This document shows positions 54,936-63,083 of a stretch of 64,000 bases of DNA, piece by piece. The position numbers and the translations under genes are program-made. The stretch spans positions 78,634 to 142,633 of the forward strand of contig DJIF01000084.1 of assembly GCA_002433485.1 (NCBI GenBank), written 5' to 3'. The notes under the pieces were generated by a model. That model saw only the letters and a program-made list of their open reading frames with translations. It made no database searches and had not been told where the DNA came from. Positions within the stretch are counted from its first letter, which is position 1, and every line of letters begins with the position of its first letter. This stretch comes from Deltaproteobacteria bacterium UBA6601. GTDB lineage: Bacteria > Myxococcota_A > UBA796 > UBA9615.

Positions 54936-55217
54936 ATGGCCGACATCCTCCTCTACTCCACTCGCATGTGCGGCTTCTGTGTCCGGGCCAAGATGCTGCT
55001 TGAGGAAGAAGACATCCCCTTCCGCGAGATCGACGTCACCTTTGAGCCAGAGCAGCGAGCAGCGCTGGTCGAGCGCAGTGGCGGTCAGCGGACGGTGCCG
55101 CAGATCTTCGTCGGAGATGTCCATGTCGGTGGATTCAGAGAGCTACGCAATCTGCAGCGCAGCGGCCAACTCGAAACGCTGCTCAAAGAGCAGGGAGTCC
55201 TCGACCGACTGCCCTGA
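54936..55217 (+). CDS. Glutaredoxin (GrxC-like) with CGFC active site
   Basis: 93 residues, the size of a class I glutaredoxin. The redox motif is MCGFCVRAK, with Gly-Phe where Pro-Tyr is standard. TVPQIFVGDVHVGGF is the cis-proline and glutathione-binding loop. It reduces mixed disulfides with glutathione or another thiol. That is relevant to the GCS2/ATP-grasp operon elsewhere in this window, which may make a thiol or peptide. Confidence 0.92.
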   Translation: MADILLYSTRMCGFCVRAKMLLEEEDIPFREIDVTFEPEQRAALVERSGGQRTVPQIFVGDVHVGGFRELRNLQRSGQLETLLKEQGVLDRLP

Positions 55218-55227
55218 ACCTGAACAC

Positions 55228-55641
55228 TCAGTCGCGGCGTGGACCGCGAGCTTCCAGGGCCTCACGCAGCCAAAGAACAATCTCTGAGGTGTCGGTGCCA
55301 GGGCCAAAGATAGCAGTCGCACCGCGCTCCTTTAGGTACTCGTGGTCACTGCCCGGAATGATCCCGCCACCAAAGAGCAGCACATCATCCATGCCCTGCG
55401 CATCGAGAGCTTTGCGCACCGCAGGAAAGAGACTGCAGTGCGCCCCACTTAGGATCGACAGGCCAACCGCATCGACGTCCTCCTGCAGGGCAGTGTTAGC
55501 GACCGCTGCGGGGCTCTGATGCAAGCCGGTATAGACCACCTCAAAGCCCGCATCTCGAAGCGCTCGGGCCACCACCTTGGCGCCACGGTCATGACCGTCG
55601 AGACCAGGCTTGGCAACCACCACCCGATAGACAGACGACAC
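55228..55641 (-). CDS. Stand-alone cobalamin-binding domain (methylmalonyl-CoA mutase small subunit-like)
   Basis: 137 residues from GTG 55641. The B12 motif DxHxxG is visible as LDGHDRGAK, followed by LSILSGAHCSLFP and GGGIIPGSD of the MutB/MCM C-terminal domain. It corresponds to the B12-binding half alone; the catalytic TIM-barrel half is not in the window. It is 3 nt downstream of the crotonase gene and so is part of the thiolase-dehydrogenase-crotonase run. Such split mutases isomerise C4-C5 acyl-CoA, for example methylmalonyl or ethylmalonyl type. Confidence 0.9.
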   Translation of the reverse strand: MSSVYRVVVAKPGLDGHDRGAKVVARALRDAGFEVVYTGLHQSPAAVANTALQEDVDAVGLSILSGAHCSLFPAVRKALDAQGMDDVLLFGGGIIPGSDHEYLKERGATAIFGPGTDTSEIVLWLREALEARGPRRD

Positions 55642-55644
55642 TGA

Positions 55645-56427
55645 TCAGGCCCCCTGAAACCGAGCGGTTCGCTTCTCCAGAAAGGCGCTCATGCCTTCCT
55701 TCTGATCGGCGGTCTCAAAGCACTTGCCAAACATGTCGGCCTCCTCCTGGAAGCCTATGGAGGCATCAAATCGTTCCCCATTTGCGCAGCTCTGCTTAGC
55801 GAGTCGCAGCGCGACCGGCCCCTTGGCGCTGATGGTCTCGGCCAGAGCGATCGCCTCAGCAAGCACTGTGCCTTGTGGATAGGCGGCCAGTCCGATACCC
55901 AGCCGCACTGCTTCATCAGCCTTGATGGTGCGCCCGGTAAAGATCAACTCACGGGCCCGCTGGGCCCCGGCCAGGCGAACCAGCCGCTGGGTCCCACCAA
56001 AGCCAGGGATTACCGCAAGGTTCACCTCTGGCTGGCCCAGACGCGCCTTCTCGTCCAGCATGATCAGGTCACAGGCCATCGCCAGCTCCATTCCTCCGCC
56101 GAGTGCAAAGCCATTCACCGCGGCAATGGTCACCCCGCGGTACAGCGACAGCATGTTGAAGACACGCTGCCCGAAGCGGGCGAACTGAGTTGCCTCGGCG
56201 CGGTCGAAAGCCTGCATCTCAGCGATGTCGGCGCCAGCGACAAAGGACTTATCCCCTGCCCCAGTGACCACCAATACGGTGGTCCCGCGCTGCTGCTCAG
56301 CATCAATGCAGTTGCCCAGCCTGGACAACACAGCCAGGTTGAGCGCATTGAGAGCGTCCGGTCGATTGATCCGCAACACGGCCACCGCGTCACCGTGATG
56401 CTCTACTGTAACGAGTTGCTCACTCAT
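55645..56427 (-). CDS. Enoyl-CoA hydratase (crotonase family)
   Basis: 260 residues with a GAG Shine-Dalgarno-like site upstream of ATG. Crotonase oxyanion-hole segments are GAGDKSFVAGADIAEM and ALGGGMELAMACD, and a Glu at PGFGGTQRLVRL. The family adds water to trans-enoyl-CoA, typically crotonyl-CoA. The next gene upstream is a 3-hydroxyacyl-CoA dehydrogenase, which gives a complete reductive or oxidative C4 step. Confidence 0.93.
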   Translation of the reverse strand: MSEQLVTVEHHGDAVAVLRINRPDALNALNLAVLSRLGNCIDAEQQRGTTVLVVTGAGDKSFVAGADIAEMQAFDRAEATQFARFGQRVFNMLSLYRGVTIAAVNGFALGGGMELAMACDLIMLDEKARLGQPEVNLAVIPGFGGTQRLVRLAGAQRARELIFTGRTIKADEAVRLGIGLAAYPQGTVLAEAIALAETISAKGPVALRLAKQSCANGERFDASIGFQEEADMFGKCFETADQKEGMSAFLEKRTARFQGA

Positions 56428-56439
56428 GGTTCCGCCTCC

Positions 56440-57300
56440 TCAGCGATAATCGTGCACACCCCGACCGCTCTTGCGACCCAACAGGCCTGCATCCACGTAC
56501 TGGCGGAGCAGCGGGCAGGGCCGGTACTTACCATCGCCAAGACCTTCATGGAGGACTTCCATGATGGCAAGGCAGGTGTCGAGGCCGATAAAGTCGGCCA
56601 GGGTCAGTGGCCCCATCGGCTGATTGGTTCCCAGCTTCATGGCCGCGTCAATGCCCTCAGCATCGGCGATGCCCTCATAAAGGGCGTAGAAAGCCTCATT
56701 GATCATCGGCATCAGGATTCGATTGACCGCAAAGCCAGGAAAGTCGCGTGCTTCTACGCAGGTCTTACCCATGGACTCGGCCACCGCAACGGTAGTGGCC
56801 AGAGTGGCAGCCGAGGTCTGCAAACCGCTGATAACCTCAACCAACTTCATCACCGGCACCGGGTTCATGAAGTGCATTCCTATGAACTCTTCGGGTCGCT
56901 CCGTCGCAGCCGCAATCTTAGTGATCGAGATAGACGAGGTATTAGACGCGAGGATGCCGCCAGGTTTAACGATGCCATCGAGCTGCTGAAAGATGCGCTG
57001 CTTTAACGTCAGGTTCTCACTGACTGCTTCGACCACCAGATCACAATCAGCAAAGTCACCCAGTTCACCGCTCCCTACGATGCGACCCAGAACCTCAGCC
57101 GCGGCAGCTTCCTCCATGCGGCCCTTGGCCACCGCCCGGTCAAGGCGCTTACCAATGCCAGCGAGTCCAGCGGCGGCGGCGGCGGCGCTGACGTCAGCGA
57201 GAACCACCTCGTAGCCAGCCTGCGCCGCTACCTGAGCAATTCCAGCACCCATCTGGCCAGCGCCCACAACACCCAACTTAGAAATTCCATCCACAGCCAT
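56440..57300 (-). CDS. 3-hydroxybutyryl-CoA dehydrogenase
   Basis: 286 residues from ATG 57300 (a TTG one codon upstream is also in frame). NAD(P)-binding VVGAGQMGAGIAQVAAQAG is at the N-terminus. The SNTSSISITKIA, GMHFMNPVPVMKLVEVI (catalytic His) and C-terminal NQPMGPLTLADFIGLD segments are typical. The neighbours thiolase (62-nt AT-rich gap upstream) and crotonase make up the module. Confidence 0.94.
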   Translation of the reverse strand: MAVDGISKLGVVGAGQMGAGIAQVAAQAGYEVVLADVSAAAAAAGLAGIGKRLDRAVAKGRMEEAAAAEVLGRIVGSGELGDFADCDLVVEAVSENLTLKQRIFQQLDGIVKPGGILASNTSSISITKIAAATERPEEFIGMHFMNPVPVMKLVEVISGLQTSAATLATTVAVAESMGKTCVEARDFPGFAVNRILMPMINEAFYALYEGIADAEGIDAAMKLGTNQPMGPLTLADFIGLDTCLAIMEVLHEGLGDGKYRPCPLLRQYVDAGLLGRKSGRGVHDYR

Positions 57301-57365
57301 CAAAAAAACCTCTTCTAACCTTTAATTAATAATCTTCAAGATATTGAATTTGATAGTTAAATTAA

Positions 57366-58541
57366 TTACCTCTCGACAACCATCGCGACCGCCTCGCCGC
57401 CGCCAATGCACAGCGAAGCGCAGCCTCGCTGAGCGTCCCGGTCGGCCATCTGATGGAGCAGCGTCACCAGGATGCGAGCGCCCGACGCGCCAATTGGGTG
57501 ACCGAGAGCAACAGCGCCGCCCCAGACGTTAACCCGGTCGGCCTGGTAGCCAAGCTTATCGGCAACCGCGAGCGAGACCACAGAGAAGGCCTCATTGACC
57601 TCCCAGAGATCAACATCCTCCACCTTGAGGTCGAGCCGATCGAGTGCCTTCTCAATGGCAAAAGCCGGCGCGGTGGTGAACCACTCTGGGTCCTGGGCGT
57701 GGCTGGCATCCCCGACAATCCGGGCCAGGGGCTTTAGTCCTAGCTCACGAGCTTTGTCCGCCGACATGACCACCAAAGCGGCGGCACCGTCATTGATTGA
57801 AGAAGCATTAGCGGCGGTAATGGTACCGTCCTTCTGAAAGACCGCGCGCAGCGCTGGGATCTTGTCGGGACGGCCCTTTCCCGGCTCTTCATCCCGGTCC
57901 ACAACAATGGGGTCTCCTCTACGCTGAGGGACCTCTACCGGAGCGATTTCCGCGTCAAACTTACCGGCCTCCTGAGCGGCAAGGGCCTTCTGGTAAGAGG
58001 CAATGGCGAACTCATCCTGGCGCTCCCTGGAGATGCCGCACTCAGAGGCGCACAACTCACCGGCAGACCCCATGTGATAGTCGTTGTAGACGTCCCACAG
58101 ACCATCCTTGACCATAGAGTCGAGCAATTCACCGTGGCCCATCCGGTAGCCGGTGCGGCCTTTAGGCAGCAAGTATGGAGCCTGACTCATGCACTCCATG
58201 CCGCCGGCAACGACCACCTCAGCATCGCCGCAGCGAATCGCCTGACTGGCCAACATGACAGCCTTGAGCCCCGACCCGCAGACCTTGTTAATGGTCATGC
58301 ACGGAGTACTGCGGGGCAGCCCTGCAAACAAAGCAGCCTGCCGGGCGGGTGCCTGGCCTACTCCAGCAGGCAGCACGCAACCCATAATGCACTCGTCTAC
58401 CTGATCGACGCTGATCCCGGCGCGCTCGACCGCAGCCTTGATCGCCACAGCACCGAGTTGAGGGGCCCGCAAGGCGGCGAGCGCTCCCTGAAAGGAACCG
58501 ATGGGGGTACGAACGGCCGAAACAAGGACCACTTCACGCAT
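57366..58541 (-). CDS. Acetyl-CoA acetyltransferase (thiolase)
   Basis: 391 residues. Thiolase condenses or cleaves acetyl-CoA units. The nucleophile Cys is in INKVCGSGLKAVM near residue 88, His in ALGHPIGASGARI and the second Cys in CIGGGEAVAM near the C-terminus. The start has an AGGAG site seven nt upstream. It heads a cluster for acetoacetyl-CoA to crotonyl-CoA chemistry. Confidence 0.95.
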   Translation of the reverse strand: MREVVLVSAVRTPIGSFQGALAALRAPQLGAVAIKAAVERAGISVDQVDECIMGCVLPAGVGQAPARQAALFAGLPRSTPCMTINKVCGSGLKAVMLASQAIRCGDAEVVVAGGMECMSQAPYLLPKGRTGYRMGHGELLDSMVKDGLWDVYNDYHMGSAGELCASECGISRERQDEFAIASYQKALAAQEAGKFDAEIAPVEVPQRRGDPIVVDRDEEPGKGRPDKIPALRAVFQKDGTITAANASSINDGAAALVVMSADKARELGLKPLARIVGDASHAQDPEWFTTAPAFAIEKALDRLDLKVEDVDLWEVNEAFSVVSLAVADKLGYQADRVNVWGGAVALGHPIGASGARILVTLLHQMADRDAQRGCASLCIGGGEAVAMVVER

Positions 58542-58606
58542 CTGTCTGACTCCTGAAAAAACGAGAAGATTCTGAAAAAGGTGGCGGATTATACAGATCC
58601 AGCCCC

Positions 58607-59134
58607 TTAGTAACAGAGGGGAGCAAAGACCGGAATTCCCAGGCTATCGAGCACCTCTCGACCCGGCAGAAAGCCAAGTTCAATGAGGAAACCAGCCTCG
58701 ACCACCTCGCCACCCAGCTCGCGAATCAGCTCAACGGTGGCTCGGGCGGTACCCCCAGTCGCCAGCAGGTCGTCGACCACCACGACTTTCTCGCCCTGAC
58801 GGACGAGATCGACATGAGCCTCCAGCGTCGCGCTGCCATATTCCAGGTCATACGAGCGCTGAATGCGTTGATAGGGCAGCTTGCCAGCCTTGCGCACCAG
58901 GCCGCAGCCAAGCCCCAATTGATAGGCAACCGGCGCACCTATGAGGAAGCCGCGGCTCTCAATCCCAACGATCTTGTCCACCTGTTTGCCCTGCCAACGC
59001 TCAACAAACAGATCCACCGAAGCCTTTAAACCCGCACCGTCCTGCAAGACCGGGGTGATGTCCTTGAACAGGATGCCCGGCTTCGGAAAGTCCGGTACGT
59101 CGCGAATCAGGGAAGAGATCAGCTCAACAGACAT
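58607..59134 (-). CDS. apt: Adenine phosphoribosyltransferase
   Basis: 175 residues. It salvages adenine to AMP with PRPP. The PRPP-binding motif VVVVDDLLATGGTARA is near residue 120; FPKPGILFKDITPVL and GIESRGFLIGAPVAYQ are typical. It follows the small membrane protein gene by 25 nt. Confidence 0.95.
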   Translation of the reverse strand: MSVELISSLIRDVPDFPKPGILFKDITPVLQDGAGLKASVDLFVERWQGKQVDKIVGIESRGFLIGAPVAYQLGLGCGLVRKAGKLPYQRIQRSYDLEYGSATLEAHVDLVRQGEKVVVVDDLLATGGTARATVELIRELGGEVVEAGFLIELGFLPGREVLDSLGIPVFAPLCY

Positions 59135-59159
59135 GGCTCTTACTCCAGTGCTGGCGCGC

Positions 59160-59372
59160 TCAAGCTGCGCCGAGATCCTTGTAGATGAAGTGAAAAGCCT
59201 CGTTCCCCAACGCCACCACCGCGGTCACCGCAGCCACGGCGAACAGACAGCCCAGGAAGGAGGCAGGTAGCGGCCGCTTGGCGACCAGGATCGGATAGGG
59301 GATCGAGGCCCATAGTTCGAGCGTCGGGGTAAACCAAAGGAGAATCACCCAGATCGGAGTCCTCACGGTCAT
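59160..59372 (-). CDS. Small membrane protein, 70 residues
   Basis: Short ORF with two predicted helices (VILLWFTPTLELWASIPY and GCLFAVAAVTAVVALGNEA). The start ATG at 59372 overlaps the pcm stop in an ATGA, which supports a real gene. No family known to me; it lies between pcm and apt on the same strand, and the frame is open to 59420 only over pcm. Confidence 0.5.
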   Translation of the reverse strand: MTVRTPIWVILLWFTPTLELWASIPYPILVAKRPLPASFLGCLFAVAAVTAVVALGNEAFHFIYKDLGAA

Positions 59373-60022
59373 TGGCTGTCCTGGTGGCCATAGCGCCCGA
59401 GCAGGGGAACAAAGCGACAATAGGCAAAATGTTCCTCACGGAACTGGGATAAGTCGCTGAGGTCGCGAGTGAAGCGCTGCAAAACCTGCGACTGCAGGTC
59501 CCCAACGGGGATTACCAATCGCCCCCCCGGGGCGAGCTGCTCAAGCAAAGGCCGCGGCACCGCGGGCGCTCCGGCGGTCACCAGAATGACATCGTAAGGG
59601 GCAAAGTCACTGCGCCCCATGCTGCCGTCCGAAGCCAGCACTGTGACATTTCGCAGCCCCATAGACTGGAGCTTGCGAGTGGCCCCCTTGGCCAGCTCCC
59701 CGTGGCGCTCAACGCTGACCACCCGCCGACACAGCTGCGCCAGTATGGCTGTCTGATAGCCAGACCCCGTGCCTACCTCCAGCGCATTCTCGTCACCCGT
59801 CAACTGCAGCAGCTCGGTCATGCGGGCGACGATCCAGGGCTGGGAGATGGTCTGCTGCTTGGCAATGGGCAGCGGCTTGTCCTCATAGGCCCTGCCGGTC
59901 AAGACATCGGGCACAAAAGCATGCCTTGGAACCATGGACATGGCCTCCAAAACCCGCACATCACGGATGTCCCTGAGCTGCTCCTCGACCATCCGGTGAC
60001 GCACCCGCTCAAAGTGACTCAC
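59369..60022 (-). CDS. pcm: Protein-L-isoaspartate O-methyltransferase
   Basis: 217 residues from GTG 60022, in a GTGA overlap with surE. It methylates damaged isoaspartyl residues for repair. PCMT motifs: MVPRHAFVPD, QTISQPWIVARM, VGTGSGYQTAILAQL and ILVTAGAPAVPRPLLEQL. The surE-pcm pairing is classic and associated with stress survival in stationary phase. Confidence 0.95.
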   Translation of the reverse strand: MSHFERVRHRMVEEQLRDIRDVRVLEAMSMVPRHAFVPDVLTGRAYEDKPLPIAKQQTISQPWIVARMTELLQLTGDENALEVGTGSGYQTAILAQLCRRVVSVERHGELAKGATRKLQSMGLRNVTVLASDGSMGRSDFAPYDVILVTAGAPAVPRPLLEQLAPGGRLVIPVGDLQSQVLQRFTRDLSDLSQFREEHFAYCRFVPLLGRYGHQDSQ

Positions 60023-60780
60023 ACATCCTCCAGGCCCCAGCCGCGCAGCATGTCACAGGCGGCGAGGTCGGTCGGATCGGTGTGCAGAGCGGTGATCGAT
60101 GCATAGCCATCGTGCACCGCCACGCAGTCAGTGCCCGGGATCTCATCAAAACGGTAGGCGCTACCACCAATCCAGAAATAGGGTCTGCCCCTTGGATCGC
60201 GGCACTCGACGATGCTGTCCTCGTAGTAGCGCTTACCAAGACGGCATACTCTGACACCGCGAATCTCACCGCGCGGCACCGCCGGAAAATTTACGTTCAG
60301 GTAGTTCCCCGCAGGCAACCCGTGCTCAAGAACCCGACCGGCCAGTTGTCGGGCCAACTCTGCGCCATCGAGGTAATCGGAGTCCTGCTCAGGCTTGACG
60401 TGCGAGAAAGCCAGCGCAGGAATGCCCATGACCGCGGCTTCAAGCGCAGCGCTCACCGTGCCCGAATAGCTGACATCTTCCCCCAGGTTCGGCCCCCGGT
60501 TGATGCCGGACAACAGCAGATCCGGCTTGCGGGGCAGTAAGTTCAGCACCCCAAAGAACACCGAATCGGTAGGCGTGCCGCTGACCGCGTAGCGTCGCTC
60601 ACCATGCTGAGACAGGCGCAGTGGACGGTGCAGCGTCAAGGCATGGGACATGGCGCTCTGCTCAGTGGCAGGAGCAACCACCCAAACTTCACCCAGCGGC
60701 GCAGCGGCATCAGCAAGAGCGGCTATGCCGGGGGCATCCAGACCGTCGTCGTTGGTCACCAATATCAGTGGAGCGGTCAT
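60019..60780 (-). CDS. surE: 5'-nucleotidase SurE
   Basis: 253 residues from ATG 60780 (frame open to 60804). SurE is a metal-dependent 5'/3'-nucleotidase. LVTNDDGLDAPG gives the metal-binding Asp pair; GTPTDSVFFGVL, SGINRGPNLGEDVSYSGTV and the C-terminal CVAVHDGYASITAL are typical. It is coupled to pcm by a GTGA overlap. Confidence 0.95.
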   Translation of the reverse strand: MTAPLILVTNDDGLDAPGIAALADAAAPLGEVWVVAPATEQSAMSHALTLHRPLRLSQHGERRYAVSGTPTDSVFFGVLNLLPRKPDLLLSGINRGPNLGEDVSYSGTVSAALEAAVMGIPALAFSHVKPEQDSDYLDGAELARQLAGRVLEHGLPAGNYLNVNFPAVPRGEIRGVRVCRLGKRYYEDSIVECRDPRGRPYFWIGGSAYRFDEIPGTDCVAVHDGYASITALHTDPTDLAACDMLRGWGLEDV

Positions 60781-60960
60781 CGCGGCGCATCGTACTGACG
60801 ACAACGCCAGCCGTCCATATGGACCCTAGAATCGATACAAGCTAACAGCTTGAACCGGTCTGCCTCGACCTGACGGCATTACGCCGCTACAGTGCGCCGC
60901 CCTAAACCACGGTAATCGGTCACAGCTGAAACGACCCAGCCGCACCGAAAAAGGATTGCG

Positions 60961-61992
60961 ATGCTCATCGTCCTCCACAAGAACGCGACCGAACGCGAGA
61001 TCAAGGACATCTCGCGCTACGTGGAAGAAGCTGGCCTGAGCCCCGGTCTGGTCCCCGGCGCCCGGCGTTCTGCCATCACCGTCACAGGCAACAGCGGAGC
61101 AGCAGAGCTCCCAGCCATCAGCCAGATGCCGGGGGTGCTCCGCGTAATTAAAGTCACCAAGCCCTACCGGCTGGCAACCCTGGAGGGGACCTCCGGCGAG
61201 CACAGCCATTGGAAAATCGGGGCAGCCAGCATCGGCAAGCAGGCACCGGCGTGGTTCGTTGCCGGCCCCTGCTCCGTAGACAGTCGTGAGCGACTGCTGG
61301 AGACCGCACACTTCGTCAAGTCCATTGGCGGCCAGGCCCTGCGCGGCGGCGCCTTCAAGCCACGCACCCACCCCTATGCCTTTCAAGGCCACGGTGAGGA
61401 GGGGCTTAAGTTACTCGCTGAAGCTCGCGACCAGACCGGACTCCCCATCGTCACCGAGGCTATGGACCCAAAGCAACTTGAGTTGGTCGTCAAATACGCC
61501 GACGTAATTCAGCTCGGCGCTCGCAACATGCAGAATTTTTCCCTGCTCAAACAAGTCGGTCAAACGCGCACGCCAGTCATTCTAAAACGGGGACTGGCGG
61601 CAAACATTGACGAGTTCCTTGGTGCTGCGGAGTACATCCTGGCCGAAGGTAACGAACAGGTAATCCTGTGCGAGCGGGGTATTCGCTCCTTTGGCGACCA
61701 CTGCCGCTTCACCCTGGACATCGCTGCAATCGCTGCACTGAAGTCCCTCACACACCTACCGGTGATTGCCGATCCCAGCCACCCTGCAGGAAGCCGAAAG
61801 CTGGTCGCTCCATTGGCCAGAGCAGCCCTGGCGGCCGGCGCGGACGGCCTGATTATCGAAGTCCATCCGGACCCACGCCATGCCCTGTCAGACGCTCAGC
61901 AAGCGCTCCACTTCAGCGATCTAAAGAGCCTGGCTCAAGACGCCCGAGGGGTCGCTGGGGTCCTGAATCGCGGCTTTGGTGCTCCTACTTGA
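60961..61992 (+). CDS. aroF: DAHP synthase, ferredoxin-like-domain type
   Basis: 343 residues. It makes DAHP from PEP and erythrose-4-phosphate, the first step of the shikimate pathway. An N-terminal ferredoxin-like regulatory domain (about residues 1-70) precedes the barrel, as in Thermotoga-type and Bacillus-related enzymes. Core signatures are FVAGPCSVDSRE, LRGGAFKPRTHPYAFQGHG and ADPSHPAGSRK. The stop overlaps the convergent flagellin stop by 8 bp. Confidence 0.94.
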   Translation: MLIVLHKNATEREIKDISRYVEEAGLSPGLVPGARRSAITVTGNSGAAELPAISQMPGVLRVIKVTKPYRLATLEGTSGEHSHWKIGAASIGKQAPAWFVAGPCSVDSRERLLETAHFVKSIGGQALRGGAFKPRTHPYAFQGHGEEGLKLLAEARDQTGLPIVTEAMDPKQLELVVKYADVIQLGARNMQNFSLLKQVGQTRTPVILKRGLAANIDEFLGAAEYILAEGNEQVILCERGIRSFGDHCRFTLDIAAIAALKSLTHLPVIADPSHPAGSRKLVAPLARAALAAGADGLIIEVHPDPRHALSDAQQALHFSDLKSLAQDARGVAGVLNRGFGAPT

Positions 61993-62818
61993 GCAAGCCC
62001 AGTGCCGTAGCCTGATTCAGGTTCGCCTGGGCGAGCAGTGACACCCCCGCCTTGCCGAGCACATCGTTACGGGTCTTGTCAGCAAACTCGGCGGCGAAAT
62101 CGACGTCACGGATGCGGCTCTCTGCTGCATACAGATTCTCGCTGTAGCTCTGAAGATTACGAGAAGCTGACTGCAGGCTGTTCTCAGCGGCACCGTAAGC
62201 AGCGCGCGCAGTGTTGACCGTAGCAGTCGCATTGTCGATGGCAGAAATAGCGGTCTGAGCATTCGCCTGGCTGGTCAAATCAATGCTTCCGGCGTCCACA
62301 CCCAGGGTCGCAGCGCGGCCGTCTTGCAGGTTCACCGTCATGCGGTCGTTGGCAGCTACGTTGCCCGCGCCGACCTGTACATCCACCGATGGAGTTGAGC
62401 CGTCACCCAACTGGATACCATTGAACTCGCTGGAGTTGGCGATTCGGTCGACCTCCGTCTGCAACGCGCTGAATTCAGCTTGCATGGCCGCCCGATCGTT
62501 GGCGTTATAGGTCCCACTGGAAGCCTGCACTGCCAACTCTCGCATGCGAGAGAGACGCGAGCCGGTCTCTGCCATCGCTCCCTCGGCGGTGGCCACCATG
62601 CTCATACCGTCATGAACGTTACGACTGGCCTGCTGCAGTCCCCGCATCTCGGCACGCAGACTCTCTGAAATGCCCAATCCAGCCGCGTCATCCGCAGCCT
62701 GGGAGATGCGCAGGCCACTGGCCAGGCGGTTGAAGTTTTTCTGTAGTCGACTCTGGCTGGCGCCAAGGGTCTTCTGCAACAACTGTGAGCTGATGTTGTT
62801 GTTTATTCGAAGGGGCAT
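61985..62818 (-). CDS. fliC: Flagellin (short form)
   Basis: 277 residues, near the minimal D0-D1 form. Conserved N-terminal region: INNNISSQLLQKTLGASQSR and LASGLRISQAADDAAGLGIS; C-terminal region: ESRIRDVDFAAEFADKTR with NLNQATALGLLK. The variable central domains are nearly absent. It is the only flagellar gene in the window, so the assembly apparatus must lie elsewhere. Upstream (62897-62914) is a near-match to a sigma-54 promoter with wrong spacing. Confidence 0.95.
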   Translation of the reverse strand: MPLRINNNISSQLLQKTLGASQSRLQKNFNRLASGLRISQAADDAAGLGISESLRAEMRGLQQASRNVHDGMSMVATAEGAMAETGSRLSRMRELAVQASSGTYNANDRAAMQAEFSALQTEVDRIANSSEFNGIQLGDGSTPSVDVQVGAGNVAANDRMTVNLQDGRAATLGVDAGSIDLTSQANAQTAISAIDNATATVNTARAAYGAAENSLQSASRNLQSYSENLYAAESRIRDVDFAAEFADKTRNDVLGKAGVSLLAQANLNQATALGLLK

Positions 62819-63011
62819 GAAAATCTCCAGACAGGGGTCCGCGCCCGATCAGGTTCGAGGATCATCCAGCTGATCGCAAGCACAACATCAGACGGGAGCA
62901 CAATTACCGGCCAAGGCGAAGTGCACGACTCACCCCTCTAGCAGCGCTGGCTGAATCGTCATGACCAACGTGCCAATAACCCGGCAAAACAGGACGCAAG
63001 GCCACAGCCCG

Positions 63012-63040
63012 TTGAACACAGGACAACCTTGTTCTATATT
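63012..63040 (+). promoter_or_regulatory. Sigma-70-like promoter of thrS
   Basis: TTGAAC (63012-63017), 17-nt spacer, TATATT (63035-63040): four and five of six consensus bases. It would start transcription near 63047, giving a leader of about 37 nt to the thrS start. Confidence 0.6.
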
Positions 63041-63083
63041 CCCGCGGCGCCGCCACCAAAACCTCCCCCCACCAATCTGACAA

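Noticed and set aside
55873..57006. Plus-strand ORF of 377 codons across crotonase and dehydrogenase
   Set aside because: Antisense to two well-supported genes and matches no family.
62897..62914. Sigma-54-like element before the flagellin gene (TTGGC...TTGTGCT)
   Set aside because: The spacing between GG and GC is 11 nt rather than the required 10; the core is only partly conserved.
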